DNA of 43,823 nucleotides. Origin: GCA-002840305 sp964394905 (GTDB lineage: Bacteria > Patescibacteriota > Patescibacteriia > Patescibacteriales > UBA12465). Numbering within the stretch: position 1 is the first letter of the stretch; each line of letters begins with the position of its first letter. The stretch spans positions 1 to 43,823 of the forward strand of contig CAYMZF010000003.1 in the NCBI GenBank assembly GCA_964394905.1. The letters are read 5' to 3'. Below, one piece after another: positions 8,557 through 20,100 of this stretch. A model generated the notes under the pieces. It was not told the origin of the DNA and did not search any database. It worked only from the letters and a program-made list of their open reading frames with translations. Position numbers and translations under genes: made by a program.

Positions 8557-9135
8557 ATGTCAATTATACCAACAGTTATTGAAAAAAGCGGTCAAAATGA
8601 ACGAGCCTATGATATTTATTCGCGATTATTAAAGGATCGTATTGTCTTCTTGGGTGAAGCAATTGACGATCATACCGCCAATATAATCATAGCTCAATTA
8701 TTATTTTTGGACGCCGAAGATAAAAATAAAGATATTAAATTTTATATTAATTCTCCCGGAGGATCGGTTGTTTCCGGTTTAGCTATTTATGATACTATGC
8801 AATATATAAAAAGCGACGTTTCCACTATTTGTGTCGGTATGGCTGCCTCCATGGCTTCAATATTGTTAGCGGCCGGAGCCCCCGGAAAAAGATTGGCTTT
8901 GCCTAATAGCGAAATAATGATTCATCAAGTTATGGGTGGCTTTGACGGTCAGGCTAGTGATGTAAAAATTCAAGCCGAACATATTTTAAAAATAAAAGAT
9001 AAAATGAATAAAATATTGGCCAAACATACCGGTAAAAAATTAGCCGATATTGAAAAAGATAGTGATCGAGATTTTTTTATGGATGCCGAAACCGCTAAAA
9101 AATATGGAATAGTGGATAAAATAATTACCAAATAA
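8557..9135 (+). CDS. clpP: ATP-dependent Clp protease proteolytic subunit ClpP
   Basis: ClpP is the cytoplasmic barrel-shaped serine protease that degrades proteins unfolded by ClpX or ClpA/C. The catalytic triad is intact: S98 in GMAASMAS, H123 in IMIHQ and D172 in DRDFF. Those positions are each one residue from E. coli numbering, and 192 residues is normal. It is a single-gene unit on plus, with its own promoter and a terminator that faces the minus-strand surface cluster. No clpX or tig is next to it. The start is the first ATG, directly before the conserved N-terminal segment that ends in AYDIYSRLLKDRI. Confidence 0.97.
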   Translation: MSIIPTVIEKSGQNERAYDIYSRLLKDRIVFLGEAIDDHTANIIIAQLLFLDAEDKNKDIKFYINSPGGSVVSGLAIYDTMQYIKSDVSTICVGMAASMASILLAAGAPGKRLALPNSEIMIHQVMGGFDGQASDVKIQAEHILKIKDKMNKILAKHTGKKLADIEKDSDRDFFMDAETAKKYGIVDKIITK

Positions 9136-9151
9136 AAATCATACAATAAAA

Positions 9152-9187
9152 AAGAAGAGTCTTAATTTTATAACTCTTCTTTTTTTA
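9152..9187 (+). terminator. Intrinsic terminator after clpP, probably bidirectional
   Basis: AAGAAGAGT (9152-9160) pairs with ACTCTTCTT (9173-9181) around a 12-base loop and is followed by a T-run. A-rich sequence on the other side could serve the minus-strand gene ending at 9213. Confidence 0.8.
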
Positions 9188-9212
9188 TTTTCAAATTTTT
9201 ATTTTTAATCTT

Positions 9213-10256
9213 TTAATTTAAACTAAAAGACTTTAGTATCATTTTAAAAATATTAGAATAATTCTTTTGTCCATTAGTGGTATTATATAAAAGAGTGTAA
9301 ACATTTTTTCTTTCCTTGTCTGTTAAATATAGAGACATTCCATCAGAACTATAAATTCCTTCCCAACTGTTGTTTTTTACAATATCAGAATCATTTATTA
9401 TAGTAAAAAATCTATCGGCATACCAATCTTTAATACTAAAATTAGAAATATTTTGTTCAACTAAGATTTGAACAAACGAATTATTATCAATTGATAAAAT
9501 TACAGATGATTCATCGCTTAAAGCGCTTTTACCCCAAATGCTTGGGTATAAAATTGAATAGGAAAAAATAGTATTTTTATATTTAATAATATTTATATTA
9601 TTGGTGATATTTCCAGAACCAGTCGGATTATATAAGCTTAGAACCTCAGTTAAGTCGTTATAAGAATCACCATCAGAATCAATTTTAGAAAAATCCGTAC
9701 CTAAAACAAATTCTTCATCATCATTTAACCCGTCACCATCGGAATCAACTGAAGTATAATTAATAACAACATCGGTTGTAGTAGCCGGATTGTCAATTTC
9801 ATTATTAGTATCTTCAATTTCAGTGGAAGTGGCAGTGGTGGTGGCAACAGTTGTGCTAGAAGTTGTAGCTAAATCAATTATTTCTTCCACTTGATTATCA
9901 GTAACATTAGTATTGTTTTCAACCGCATTAGTGTTTATAGCATTTTCAATTGTCGGAGTTTTGGAAAATTTAAACAGACTAGAAAAAGAAAAATTAGGAT
10001 TGGTGATATAAGAAAAAATAACATAAGCTAAAAACAGTACAATAATTGCTCCAATAACAATAATAATAATTCCTATTTTTTTACCACCGGTTGGTTCTCC
10101 TAATCTTGTTTCATTTTTTAACTCGCCATCGATAGCTCTTTGTTTGGTTTCAAAACGACCGGTTTTATAACCTTTAGGCATTTTATGAACCACCAAAGAT
10201 ATTTCCGGAATAGCTTTGGTTTCGGTTTTTTTTGTTTTGTTATCTGAAAATTTCAT
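9213..10256 (-). CDS. Membrane-anchored calcium-repeat (TSP3-like) protein with PsbP-like C-terminal domain
   Basis: Function is unknown. A basic cytoplasmic segment (1-60) leads to one transmembrane helix (about 61-84), so the rest is probably outside. Then come a Thr/Asn-rich linker (about 100-165) and two thrombospondin-type-3-like calcium loops (DSDGDGLNDDEE at 171, DSDGDSYNDLTE near 193). The folded C-terminal domain (about 224-347), with FSYSILYPSIWGK, resembles the PsbP-like domains of secreted Patescibacteria proteins. It follows the paralogous gene at 10260 by three bases and is surely co-transcribed with it. The two share order and repeats but differ at the C terminus. A calcium-stabilised stalk presenting a small domain is an inference. 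Confidence 0.8.
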   Translation of the reverse strand: MKFSDNKTKKTETKAIPEISLVVHKMPKGYKTGRFETKQRAIDGELKNETRLGEPTGGKKIGIIIIVIGAIIVLFLAYVIFSYITNPNFSFSSLFKFSKTPTIENAINTNAVENNTNVTDNQVEEIIDLATTSSTTVATTTATSTEIEDTNNEIDNPATTTDVVINYTSVDSDGDGLNDDEEFVLGTDFSKIDSDGDSYNDLTEVLSLYNPTGSGNITNNINIIKYKNTIFSYSILYPSIWGKSALSDESSVILSIDNNSFVQILVEQNISNFSIKDWYADRFFTIINDSDIVKNNSWEGIYSSDGMSLYLTDKERKNVYTLLYNTTNGQKNYSNIFKMILKSFSLN

Positions 10257-10259
10257 AAA

Positions 10260-11024
10260 TTATTTACTAGCTAATTCTGGATATTTTTCAATAAAAAGAT
10301 TTTGATTTTTAAATAAAGTTGAATTAATTTTACCATCTCCTAAAGGATTATAACCGGACATAACTTCTTGTCCATCAGAATAAGTATCACCATCAGAATC
10401 AACAATTAGTGGATCAGTTCCAAAAATATTAATTTCATCATAATCACTTAAAATATCACTATCAGAATCTAAATTGTTTGGATCAGTTTTATAAACATAG
10501 GTTTCATCATAATCATTTAAGCCATCACTGTCAGAATCAATGTTTTTCAAAATTTCCATACCACTTTCGTTGTCATCTACAATAATTTCCGAAGAAGTAT
10601 TATTGATTATATCTTCTTCTATTATATTAACATCATCGTTGTTTATATTTTCTTCTTCTAAAATATTAGAATCAGAAGAAGTATTCATATTAACAAGTTC
10701 ACTGGTAGTAGCTTTATTAGTATTGGTTTGTAAAGTTTTAGGTAATAAAACTTTAGCATAAACGATATAGGCCACAACTAAAATAATAACCAAAATTATA
10801 AATATTAAAATAATAGTTTTTAAAACTTTTTTAGAATTTTGATTACTACCTTTATCGTCAAAATCTTCTAATTTAGGAATAGCTTCTTTGTTTATTTCCG
10901 GTCTTTTTAAATTAAGATCGGCTAAAGAAGACTGAGGAGCTTTTGTTGTTTCTTCGGTTTGATCGGAGTCAGCAAAAATATCGTCAACTTCTCCGGATCC
11001 ATCTTTTTTTAAATCATTAAACAT
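10260..11024 (-). CDS. Membrane-anchored calcium-repeat (TSP3-like) protein
   Basis: Residues 1-67 are an acidic cytoplasmic segment, 68-90 a transmembrane helix, 95-160 an Asn/Ser/acidic linker and 163-231 three calcium-binding loops of the thrombospondin type 3 kind (DSDSDGLNDYDE, DSDSDILSDYDE, DSDGDTYSDGQE). It ends shortly after, without the PsbP-like domain of the downstream paralogue. The start codon lies 20 bases from the assembly gap. The far side of the gap repeats the sequence that encodes the first twelve residues, so the start is correct and the gap probably is not real. Likely operon: this gene then the one at 9213. Function is unknown; cell-surface display is inferred from the layout. 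Confidence 0.8.
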   Translation of the reverse strand: MFNDLKKDGSGEVDDIFADSDQTEETTKAPQSSLADLNLKRPEINKEAIPKLEDFDDKGSNQNSKKVLKTIILIFIILVIILVVAYIVYAKVLLPKTLQTNTNKATTSELVNMNTSSDSNILEEENINNDDVNIIEEDIINNTSSEIIVDDNESGMEILKNIDSDSDGLNDYDETYVYKTDPNNLDSDSDILSDYDEINIFGTDPLIVDSDGDTYSDGQEVMSGYNPLGDGKINSTLFKNQNLFIEKYPELASK

Positions 11025-11043
11025 AATTTTAATTTTAATTTTA
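10989..11043. repeat. 55-bp sequence identical to 11144-11198 (contig-end overlap)
   Basis: The 55 bases before the N-run recur exactly after it. They cover the first twelve codons and upstream bases of the gene at 10260-11024. The likeliest meaning is a k-mer-length overlap of two contig ends joined with a default 100-N gap, not a biological duplication. Confidence 0.85.
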
Positions 11044-11143
11044 NNNNNNNNNNNNNNNNNNNNNNNNNNNNNNNNNNNNNNNNNNNNNNNNNNNNNNNNN
11101 NNNNNNNNNNNNNNNNNNNNNNNNNNNNNNNNNNNNNNNNNNN
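11044..11143. other. Scaffold gap of exactly 100 N
   Basis: The run is exactly 100 bases, a common placeholder for an unknown gap size. Because both edges carry the same 55 bases, the true sequence is probably continuous and about 155 bases shorter here. Confidence 0.97.
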
Positions 11144-11198
11144 TTCTCCGGATCCATCTTTTTTTAAATCATTAAACATAATTTTAATTTTAATTTTA
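11144..11198. repeat. Second copy of the 55-bp contig-end overlap
   Basis: It is identical to 10989-11043. On minus it encodes Met-Phe-Asn-Asp and the following residues of the gene whose complete copy lies on the other side of the gap. Confidence 0.85.
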
Positions 11199-11216
11199 AA
11201 TCATTGATTTATGTAG

Positions 11217-11225
11217 ATTATAACA
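11217..11225 (-). promoter_or_regulatory. Candidate extended -10 promoter of the calcium-repeat gene pair
   Basis: On minus, TGT followed by TATAAT (the hexamer at 11217-11222) gives a TGnTATAAT extended -10. If the false gap is collapsed it lies about 38 bases from the start codon of the gene ending at 10260. No good -35 is present. Confidence 0.4.
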
Positions 11226-11247
11226 CAAATATTAATTTGATAAAACA

Positions 11248-14121
11248 TTAATTACTAGAAGAATTAGTTGCGGATGATCCAGTATTACTATTTGAACTTC
11301 CGCTCAAACTACTAATACCATAACCAACATCACTATTATTAGTAATTATATTAGTAACTGGTTTTGAAACACACATATTATTAGTGCAATTATAATTATT
11401 GGAACTTGGGCAATCAGATGCTACTTGACATTGATAAGTATCTTTTATACATCTAACTGATAAAAGTTTGTCTTTAGTTGTATAATTGCGCATTACTTTT
11501 TTAGCATCATCGGAATTAATTTCAGCGCTACTGCCGGAAATACTTGCTCCACTATTGGCTAAAAATCTAGTCATGGCATGATTATCATCAACAAAAAGAT
11601 TTGTATTATTAGATTCTTTACTTGACCAAAAACCGGCTATTCCATTTATATCTAAATAGGCATTAAAACTATTATTTTTTAATTTTTCACCGGCATTAGA
11701 ACAATCCCAAGAACTGGTTCTATAAAGATCACAAGTTTGACCGCTTTCTTTTAAATAATTTTCTAAAATGTACCAATCACTGTCCGTTGGAACTCTCCAA
11801 CCTGAAGGACAAACTTTTTGAGTTAAAGAAGTTGCTGTCTCGTTCCAAGCATATAAACCACCATAAAGGTCACAGTTAATGCTGTTATTATCTAAACAAT
11901 ATTTTTCTAAAATACTATCACTGCTGCTAGCTAAAGAATAAGTAACCTGAGTACCGACATTTGAATTATCAGCTAACCAACACTGATTTCCAATTAAGGC
12001 GGTTTTATAATATCCGGCTTGATTTCTAATGGTACCACTATAATTCCATGGCCCACCGTCATATTTAACTAAAGCTGAACCACAATCGGTGATAGTATTT
12101 AATTCAAAACTTTTAGAAGAAGTATTATTAAATTCGTTAGTAGCTAAGGCCGTAATATTTGAAGTCCCTAATTGTAATAAATAACCTTTAACAGTATTAG
12201 AATTAGAATCAAAATATAAACCATTTGGTAAAGAAGAAGTAATACTTATAATACTATCCTCAATTGTATTAGAAACAGTTACTCCGCATTCATAATAATC
12301 GCCTAAGTTAGCTATAGTCGAACAATTATTAAAATTAATTATTGGATCATCGGCTGTCAAAGTTATAGTAAAATTTTTATTATTGGTTTGGCCATAATTG
12401 TCTTTAACTGAAATAGTATAATTAAAACTTCCAGGAGATAAATTTCCGTTTTCTAAAATTCTTAAAACATAACTAGTATTAGTTACTTTATCATAACAAG
12501 CTTTAAGCTCATTTTCAATAGAATTTCCACTAGATTCTGAACATAATGGAATGGAAAAATTACTTTCACTTTCAACATTATCTGATCGTAAATAGGTCAA
12601 TATTATTCCATTAATAAAAATACCATTAGCCGAATTAATAGCAATATTATTACTGAAATGTTTATCATAACTTAAATTATGAGAAATATTACCGGCAATA
12701 ATTTGAGGGCCGGGATTAGAAACATGAAGATATAAATACTGACTAGAGGAAGATCCTAAATTATCAGTCAAAATAATTCTAACAGTTGATGTTCCGGCAG
12801 ATCCGGTATTTGCTGACCAAACTTTTTTTTGATTAGGATAAGAAGTATTTTGTAAAAACAAAGATCCTTCTCCTTGAGTTTGATTATCCCAATTTTCGTT
12901 ATTAGAATCAGAAACTTCCATTTGCCAGTTAATAGCATTACCTTCCGGATCACTGGCGGAAATATATCCATTAAATTCTTGTCCGCTAATTCCTTCTAAA
13001 GAATAATCTGTTATATAAGGAGCATTATTAATACTGTGACCAATCAACCCGGTATTTCCGATACTGGAAGCTCCACCACAACTATAATCAGATAATAAAG
13101 AAGAGGCTGCCAACCTATAATTCATACCGTCTAAAGCCGTTTCCATAACGGCACATAATTCATAATCAGAACCATTAGGATTAGTAATATAAGTAATTAT
13201 ATTGCTGTTGGCCGGCAAACCAAAATTAGAATAATTATAGTTAGTGGAAGTGCTTAAAAAAGCATTGTCAGTCGCGTTCCAACAAGTATCCAAATTAAAT
13301 CTTTTTTCGGAATCGGCACAAGAACCAAGTTTATTTATCGGGTCAGACGTATTACTAATTCCAATTTCGTTTAAAAAAACATTCTGCCAAGAAGGCCAAA
13401 CCGATAAAGCAATATGAGACAGATAAGTACCGGCACCTAAAATCGGATATTTACTATTAATATTATAGTAATTGGATAATTTGCCTTTTATCAAAACTAT
13501 TTTTTCTAACCGATCTAAATCTCTAACTATTTTAGATTTTTTTCCGTTACAAAATAAATTGCTGGGACAATCAGAATCCAATATACAATTTAAAGTATCT
13601 TCGGCTGGTAGAACACATTTGTTGTTGGTGCAACTATATCCATCTAAACAATCACTATCAATATAACAATTTTTTGTGGAGATAGAACAAGTACCAACTA
13701 CATCGGTTAGATTAGTGTTAAATTTCCAATTTTTTAATATTTGTCCAAAAATATCAACTGTTTGATCATCGGCTGTTTGATTATATGAGATTAAATAAAT
13801 ATTGCTATATAAATAATTTGTTCCACTATCTACAACTATATTAGTGGCTGAAACATAAACAGTTCGACCATCACGTACCGCTTTATACCCGTCAACCGTT
13901 AAGGATTGCGGAGAACCAGAAAATCCTTGTTGATTATACCAAGACTGAGCACTAATATGTTCGGGATTAGAAATAATTCTAGTAGCGATAGCATCAGAAA
14001 CATTACCTTCAGCCGAGACTTTTATTTGATTAGGAAAAATAATCCAAACAATAAAAAACAAAACTACTATATTAGTTATAGTTAAAAATAGTAACGATAT
14101 ATTTTTAAATTTTGTTTTCAT
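11248..14121 (-). CDS. Secreted surface protein with Ig-like domains and a FISUMP domain
   Basis: An N-terminal hydrophobic helix (about 8-32) is a signal peptide or anchor. The mature start, with SPQSLTVDGYKAVRDGRTVYV, is a motif I recall from large exported Patescibacteria proteins. Residues ~143-200 carry paired cysteines (CYIDSDCLDGYSC). Cadherin/Ig-like domains follow (about 365-475; a He_PIG-like domain about 600-675). Residues ~679-889 match the Fibrobacter succinogenes major paralogous domain: GNQCWLADNSNVGT, YGGLYAWNE, CPSGWRVPTDSDW and final SVRCIKD. The tail is Ser/Asn-rich. Its N terminus (MKTKFKNISL) closely matches that of the 2527-residue neighbour (MKPKFKNITL), and both end with FISUMP, so they share ancestry in part. 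It starts 19 bases after that gene. A role in attachment is inferred. Confidence 0.8.
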   Translation of the reverse strand: MKTKFKNISLLFLTITNIVVLFFIVWIIFPNQIKVSAEGNVSDAIATRIISNPEHISAQSWYNQQGFSGSPQSLTVDGYKAVRDGRTVYVSATNIVVDSGTNYLYSNIYLISYNQTADDQTVDIFGQILKNWKFNTNLTDVVGTCSISTKNCYIDSDCLDGYSCTNNKCVLPAEDTLNCILDSDCPSNLFCNGKKSKIVRDLDRLEKIVLIKGKLSNYYNINSKYPILGAGTYLSHIALSVWPSWQNVFLNEIGISNTSDPINKLGSCADSEKRFNLDTCWNATDNAFLSTSTNYNYSNFGLPANSNIITYITNPNGSDYELCAVMETALDGMNYRLAASSLLSDYSCGGASSIGNTGLIGHSINNAPYITDYSLEGISGQEFNGYISASDPEGNAINWQMEVSDSNNENWDNQTQGEGSLFLQNTSYPNQKKVWSANTGSAGTSTVRIILTDNLGSSSSQYLYLHVSNPGPQIIAGNISHNLSYDKHFSNNIAINSANGIFINGIILTYLRSDNVESESNFSIPLCSESSGNSIENELKACYDKVTNTSYVLRILENGNLSPGSFNYTISVKDNYGQTNNKNFTITLTADDPIINFNNCSTIANLGDYYECGVTVSNTIEDSIISITSSLPNGLYFDSNSNTVKGYLLQLGTSNITALATNEFNNTSSKSFELNTITDCGSALVKYDGGPWNYSGTIRNQAGYYKTALIGNQCWLADNSNVGTQVTYSLASSSDSILEKYCLDNNSINCDLYGGLYAWNETATSLTQKVCPSGWRVPTDSDWYILENYLKESGQTCDLYRTSSWDCSNAGEKLKNNSFNAYLDINGIAGFWSSKESNNTNLFVDDNHAMTRFLANSGASISGSSAEINSDDAKKVMRNYTTKDKLLSVRCIKDTYQCQVASDCPSSNNYNCTNNMCVSKPVTNIITNNSDVGYGISSLSGSSNSNTGSSATNSSSN

Positions 14122-14140
14122 GTTAATATTTTAATTTATA

Positions 14141-17100
14141 TTAATTCTTTAAACAACGAACAGAAAAAGAATATTTTTGATCACAATAAGAATTATTAAA
14201 AGTAGGAAAAGCGTTTTTTAAATAATAATAATAGGCAACGGAATAATACAAAGAAGATGTCCAAAATCTATTGACAGATCCTATTCCACTAAAACCATTA
14301 TAATATTCACCTGACGGAAAAATATTAAATCCGCTATTATTATTACTATTTTGATTATTTCCTGGTGAACAAACAGCACTAGAACTTGTCCAACCGGAGG
14401 TAGCGGCCATAGATTTAGCAATATAACTACTAGTATTGTTGCAATAATTATTAATATCAGAATCAATAATATCAGCTAAAATATCAAATTGATATTTGGT
14501 TGGCACGTGCCAACCATTAGGACAAACACCCTGAATAACAGCACCGGATGTATATTTAACAGTTTCATCGGCCTGATATAGTCCTCCGTAAGAATCACAA
14601 TAAGAACTATTATTATTATAACAAAACTTTTCTATTATTGAATTATTAGTTTGACCGCCAGAAGAAGCATTAATTTTGGTTCCAATATTCATATTTTTTG
14701 TCATCCAACATTGTGTACCATACTGTTTAGTTGGATAAGTTTCTCCTCCATAAATTACGTTATCGCCACAATTAAATACATAATTGGAATCAGTTATAAA
14801 TTTACAAAAATAAGATTGATTACTGGTTACATTAGAATCAGTTCTAATTGGATTACCATTGCCATCCACCCAACCAGCAAATTGATAACCGGAATCAGGA
14901 ATAGCTTCTACTTGTGTTCCTGACCCTCCTGAAAGCACAACTTGAGTTGTTGAACCATTTATAGTTCCTCCATCTCCACTTACATAATAAGTTAAAGTAT
15001 AACGCTGAGCAAAATAAGCGGTAACATAAACACCACTAGTTACGTTTGTATCTATTCTAGGATTATCAGTTCTACCATCACTCCATCCCAAGAAGGCAAA
15101 ACCGGTATTAGGAACGGCTGTAACAGCTTGGCCATCACTGCCATAAGAAATACCAGTTTGAGTCGTTTGCGCTGATATTCCATTTATCAATCCACCTAAT
15201 CCGGCATTATATGTCAGATCATAAGTATTTATAGCAAATTCAGCTTTTACATCATAATTTTGATCGGCATAATCTTGACGAGAACTGTTGGTATTACCAT
15301 CGCTCCATTTATCAAAATGATAACCAGTATCGGAAACAGACCAAACAGAAATGCCAACGTTTCCATAAGATACTGTTTGATTAATGGTTGTAGTTGCTGT
15401 ACTTAAACCATTCATTTGAATTTTTCCTCCAGCACCAGCAGTATATTTAAAAGTATAGGTATTTATAGCAAAAGTAGCCGTGTAAGATTTGTCAGAAGTG
15501 ACATTAGAATCAGTACGAGTAGTACTAGTACTATTATCGCTCCAAGAAACAAAATGATAACCAGTATTAGGAACGGCCGTAACAGCAACAGTAGCTCCTC
15601 CATAACTGACCATTTGATTATCATTGCCACTAATAGTTCCTCCTGCTCCGGCAACATAATGTACAGTATAAGTTAAAAGACTAAAATTAGCGGTTATGGT
15701 TATGTTTCCTTTTACATGACTAACACTAACCTCGGTATAGTTGGTATTAACATCAGCACTACCTCCGTTATTAGTATAATTAACAAACTTATATCCAGTG
15801 CTAGGAATAGCGATGGTTGTACTGGCATTACTGTTGTAATTCACTGTTTGCGTAATATTACTAACCGCACCGGCACCATTAGTAATTTTTCCTCCCGTAC
15901 CGGCTACAAAAGTAACAGTATAAGTATTTATAGCAAAAGTAGCGGTATAAGAAGCATCACCGATTAAACTGCTACCATCGGTACGAGTAGCGCTAGTGTT
16001 GCCATCATTCCATTGTACAAAATGATAGCCTTCATTTGGAACGGCAGTAACTGAAGTACCATTTTGTCCCGGGACAATACTTTGATTAGTGCTACCGGTA
16101 ATTGAACCGTTACTGCCGGCAACATAAACTATATTATAAAGTTTAATAAAATTAGCCGTTACATCAATATTTGATATTACATTAGAATCACTACGTGGGC
16201 TATCAGTTCGATTATCATTCCATTTATCAAAAGCATATCCACTATATGGAACGGCTTCAAAAGATAAACTAGTTGTTTCGCCATGATTAACAGTTTGAGT
16301 ATAACTAGGAATTGGAGTACTTGATCCCACTTGTCTAATTGCTCCGTTACTTCCGGCTCGATAAGTTACAGTATAAGTATAAGTTGAAAAATTAGCGGTT
16401 ATTGATTTATTACTAGTTACATTGGTATCGGTTCTAGAAGTGGCATTAACTCCATCACTCCAAGAAACAAAATGATAACCAGCATTAGGAACGGCAGTAA
16501 CAGTAGTTCCGTTTCCTCCTGAATTTATTATTTGAGTAGTTTGACCGGTAATGGTTCCACCAGATCCGGCTGTATAAGTTAAGGTATATCTTCTATCAAA
16601 AATAGCGGTTACACTTAAGTTTTGAGTGGCGATATCCTGTCGGGAATTAGTAGTTACTTCATCACTCCATTTTACAAAATAATAACCACTGTTGGCTACG
16701 GCTGTAACAACGCTTCCGGTTTCTCCTAAATAAACACTTTGATTAAGAGTACCAGTAATTGAACCTCCTTCACCGGCTGTATAAGAAAAGGCATATGTAT
16801 TTCTACTAAACTTAGCTGTTACTTCGACGTCATCATTTATATTATAATCGGTACGAGGATTTTCCGTAGAACCGTCAGACCATTGATCAAAATGGTAACC
16901 ATCGTTAGCTACAGCCGTAACAGATAATCCATTTTTTCCTTGTAATACTGTTTGCATATTATTACCAGTAACCCCATTAACAACTATATGACCATTAGGT
17001 TCTGCTATATACATTAATTTAAAATAAACATCAACTAGAAATCTAGCTTTTATATCAAGGTTAGAGGTAACATCCGTCTCAATTCTTGAAGTGTTATCGT

Positions 17101-20100
17101 TTTCATCTAAACTTCCATTAACGATCCAAGAATTAAAATGATAACCTGTTTTAGGAGAAGCAGTAACTAATAAACCATTTTCTCCATGCATTACTAATTG
17201 GCTAGTACTTCCATTCAAAGCTCCATAATTAATACTTCCCGCATCAACACTATAATTAACATTATAACTCTTACGACTAAAAATAGGATAAACAGATACA
17301 TTCTGAGTTACATTTTGATCAACCCTAGTAGCTTCGGTGTTTCCGTCGGACCACTGATCAAAGACATAACCATAATTTGGAATAGCAGTTATTTCATCAC
17401 CATCATTACCATAATAAACCATTTGATAAAAAGACGAACCTTCAACACGACCATTGTTGTCAGCTGTATAATAACGTAAAGTAAAAACATCTTCTGTTCC
17501 GGTTATTGTAGCGGCATCACGAAAAAAATATGTTTCTTTTAGAAAACTGGATAAACAAAATCCTCCGTTTTGGCAATCATTATCGGTATTACAAGAAGTG
17601 GCCGGATTATTAGTACAAACTTTATTTAAACTTTTTCCTTTATTAATAATGTTAGACTCGGAAAAAGCCGGTAAATCATCGCCGGTTCCTTCTTCTCCGG
17701 AATCACGGCAATAATATAATTTATAGTTATAGGAATTATAAGTATTGGTTAAATTACTGTCTTCCCAAGGAATCCAAGTTCCGTTCGGTTGAATACTTGG
17801 CCATGGATTATCACAATCTAAAATATAAACATCAGCTGATCCGGCGGTTTCATTACCGTCTCTAGTAAAACTACCAGCATCTAAATTAACAACGGCACCC
17901 ACTTTAGCTTCACCGAAAGTAACTCCTTCCAATACTTTTATCATTCTTTTATTACCGCTGTCTGACCAAGAAGAAATAGTTTTAAAATCAATTTTTTGAT
18001 TATTGTCTACTGACCAAACCCAAGTCCAATTATATTGACTGGAAGTAGCCAGTATTTGATTATTTTCTGAATAAGCTTTGGCATAAAAAACGACATCTTC
18101 ATCATGAGCGGAATTAAAAGAATCATCCATCGGGTTAATATCATTTTCATTAATATCATTTTCCAAATTATTAAACAGATAAGACGAAGGAGTCACCTCA
18201 ACATAATTAACAGTACAAATTCCACTACCGGAAGAATTAACACTTAGAGTTTTAAAATCAAATATTTGAGAATTTTTAAAATAAAGATTATTAAATTTAA
18301 TATCATTGCTACCATCAACCTCAATTCTGGTTCCACCGGTAACAGCAACATAACCTGAACCGTTAAAACCAATATCACGATAATTTTTAACCCCGGAAGA
18401 ACTATCTAAGTTTTGATCTCCTTTTACTATAACAAAATACCGACTATCAGCTTTTAATAATTGAGTGGGATAAAAATTTACTGTTGATAAATTATCCGAT
18501 ACAGATTCAATTTCTAATCTTCCGGGAACAACACAATAAATTTTATCGGAAGACGGCGAAGCTATAACTTCTTGACCAAAAACTTTAGCTACATAAACAA
18601 AAGAATTTACAAACATTCCTTTTATTTTTTGCCAAACATTTTTTTCTTTTATACTATTATTATAAGCAATAGCTCCCGAATTATCAGCCGTTAAAACATA
18701 AGTTTCGGATGAACATTCATCATTATTTTCTTCTAAGACTAAAATATTTCCATCAATACTATTAGCCATCATTCTTTGATTGAAATTAATGGAAATAATA
18801 GAGTTGCGACAAACATCACTTGCTTTATCAACCGGATAAGTATTAATGATCTCCGGTCGGGAATAACAACAAGTGTCAGAACCACATCCGGTAGTCTCGG
18901 TACTACTACAATCAGTATCGGCCGAACATCCGCAACATAAACCACGGCTACTACCGGTACAATTTCCTTTATTGGCAAAACAAGATAATTTACTGTTTAT
19001 ACTGGCACAAACATCAGTTTCGGCATTAGGATCACAACAACAATAACCACAACTATCTGTATCAACCGTAGAATTGGAAGTGTTTGTTAAACAATTAAAA
19101 GGAGACGAACAAAGAGAAGAATTACAAAGATTAACGGTAGTAGAAGAGGCTACTCGACAAGAAACGTTTGGAGTTGGCGGATCATTTTCTTGACATATTT
19201 TAGAAGTACAAGTTTCTAAATTTCCAAACGGAGTACTGGTACAAACTTTATTACTGGTACATTCAAATTTTTTACACAATCCTTGATAGATTCCGCTAGT
19301 ATAACGAGAACCGCCACCACAAAGACCGCTTAAAGTATAATCAATTCCATTTTCCGGAACAACAGACGTTTTCCAACAACAACCGGCCCCACCAGACAGA
19401 CAACTATTAAAATTTAAACTTCCAAATAATTGACTACAATTATTAGAACATTTTTTATTACATTCAGTTACGGTAGAATAATTTCCAACAGAACTAATTA
19501 CCGGAGTAGAAGAAGCACAAATAGTAGAATCACTATCATCGCATTTATAATATGGACAATATCCAATAGATGAAGAACCTTCTCCCCAAACACTGCTATC
19601 ACTAGTTCCGCCATGGCAAACATTAGAATTACTATCCCAACAACAAGAAGCCGAGTGTTCACGACAAGTTGTTTCATCGCTTAAACTAGTACAATCTAGA
19701 CAAGCACCGCTAGTATATTTATCATCTACCTGACAATATTTACCGGAAGTCCCTGTACAATTACAAGCCGAATCTCGATCAGAAGAAGAAGCACTGTCAG
19801 AAATTTTACAACCGGAACACAAACCATAATCACCTCCGCTACCGCAAGTATTATCACAAGTTAAAGGTGAACAACAAGCCGGATTTTCTCCAGTAGCGCT
19901 GTCGTTTTTATTTTTATCACAACAACACTGACAAGAAGCGCTGTCTTCTTTAGTACAATAATCAGATTGACAGGTATAAGAATCGGAACACAACCGTTCT
20001 GAAACACAAACTCCTAAAGAATTAGTATTATTATTTAAATTTTGACAATTGGTTCCCTTGGAACAAATATTACATTCTGCTGAAGTATCAGCACAAAGTC

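Noticed and set aside
11044..11143. Possible biological low-complexity or mobile element in the N-run
   Set aside because: Identical 55-base flanks and exactly 100 N indicate a scaffolding placeholder.
14798..17496. Regular spaced repeats that could suggest a CRISPR array
   Set aside because: Units are about 225 bases, diverged, in frame and match InlB-type protein repeats; there are no short identical repeats or cas genes.
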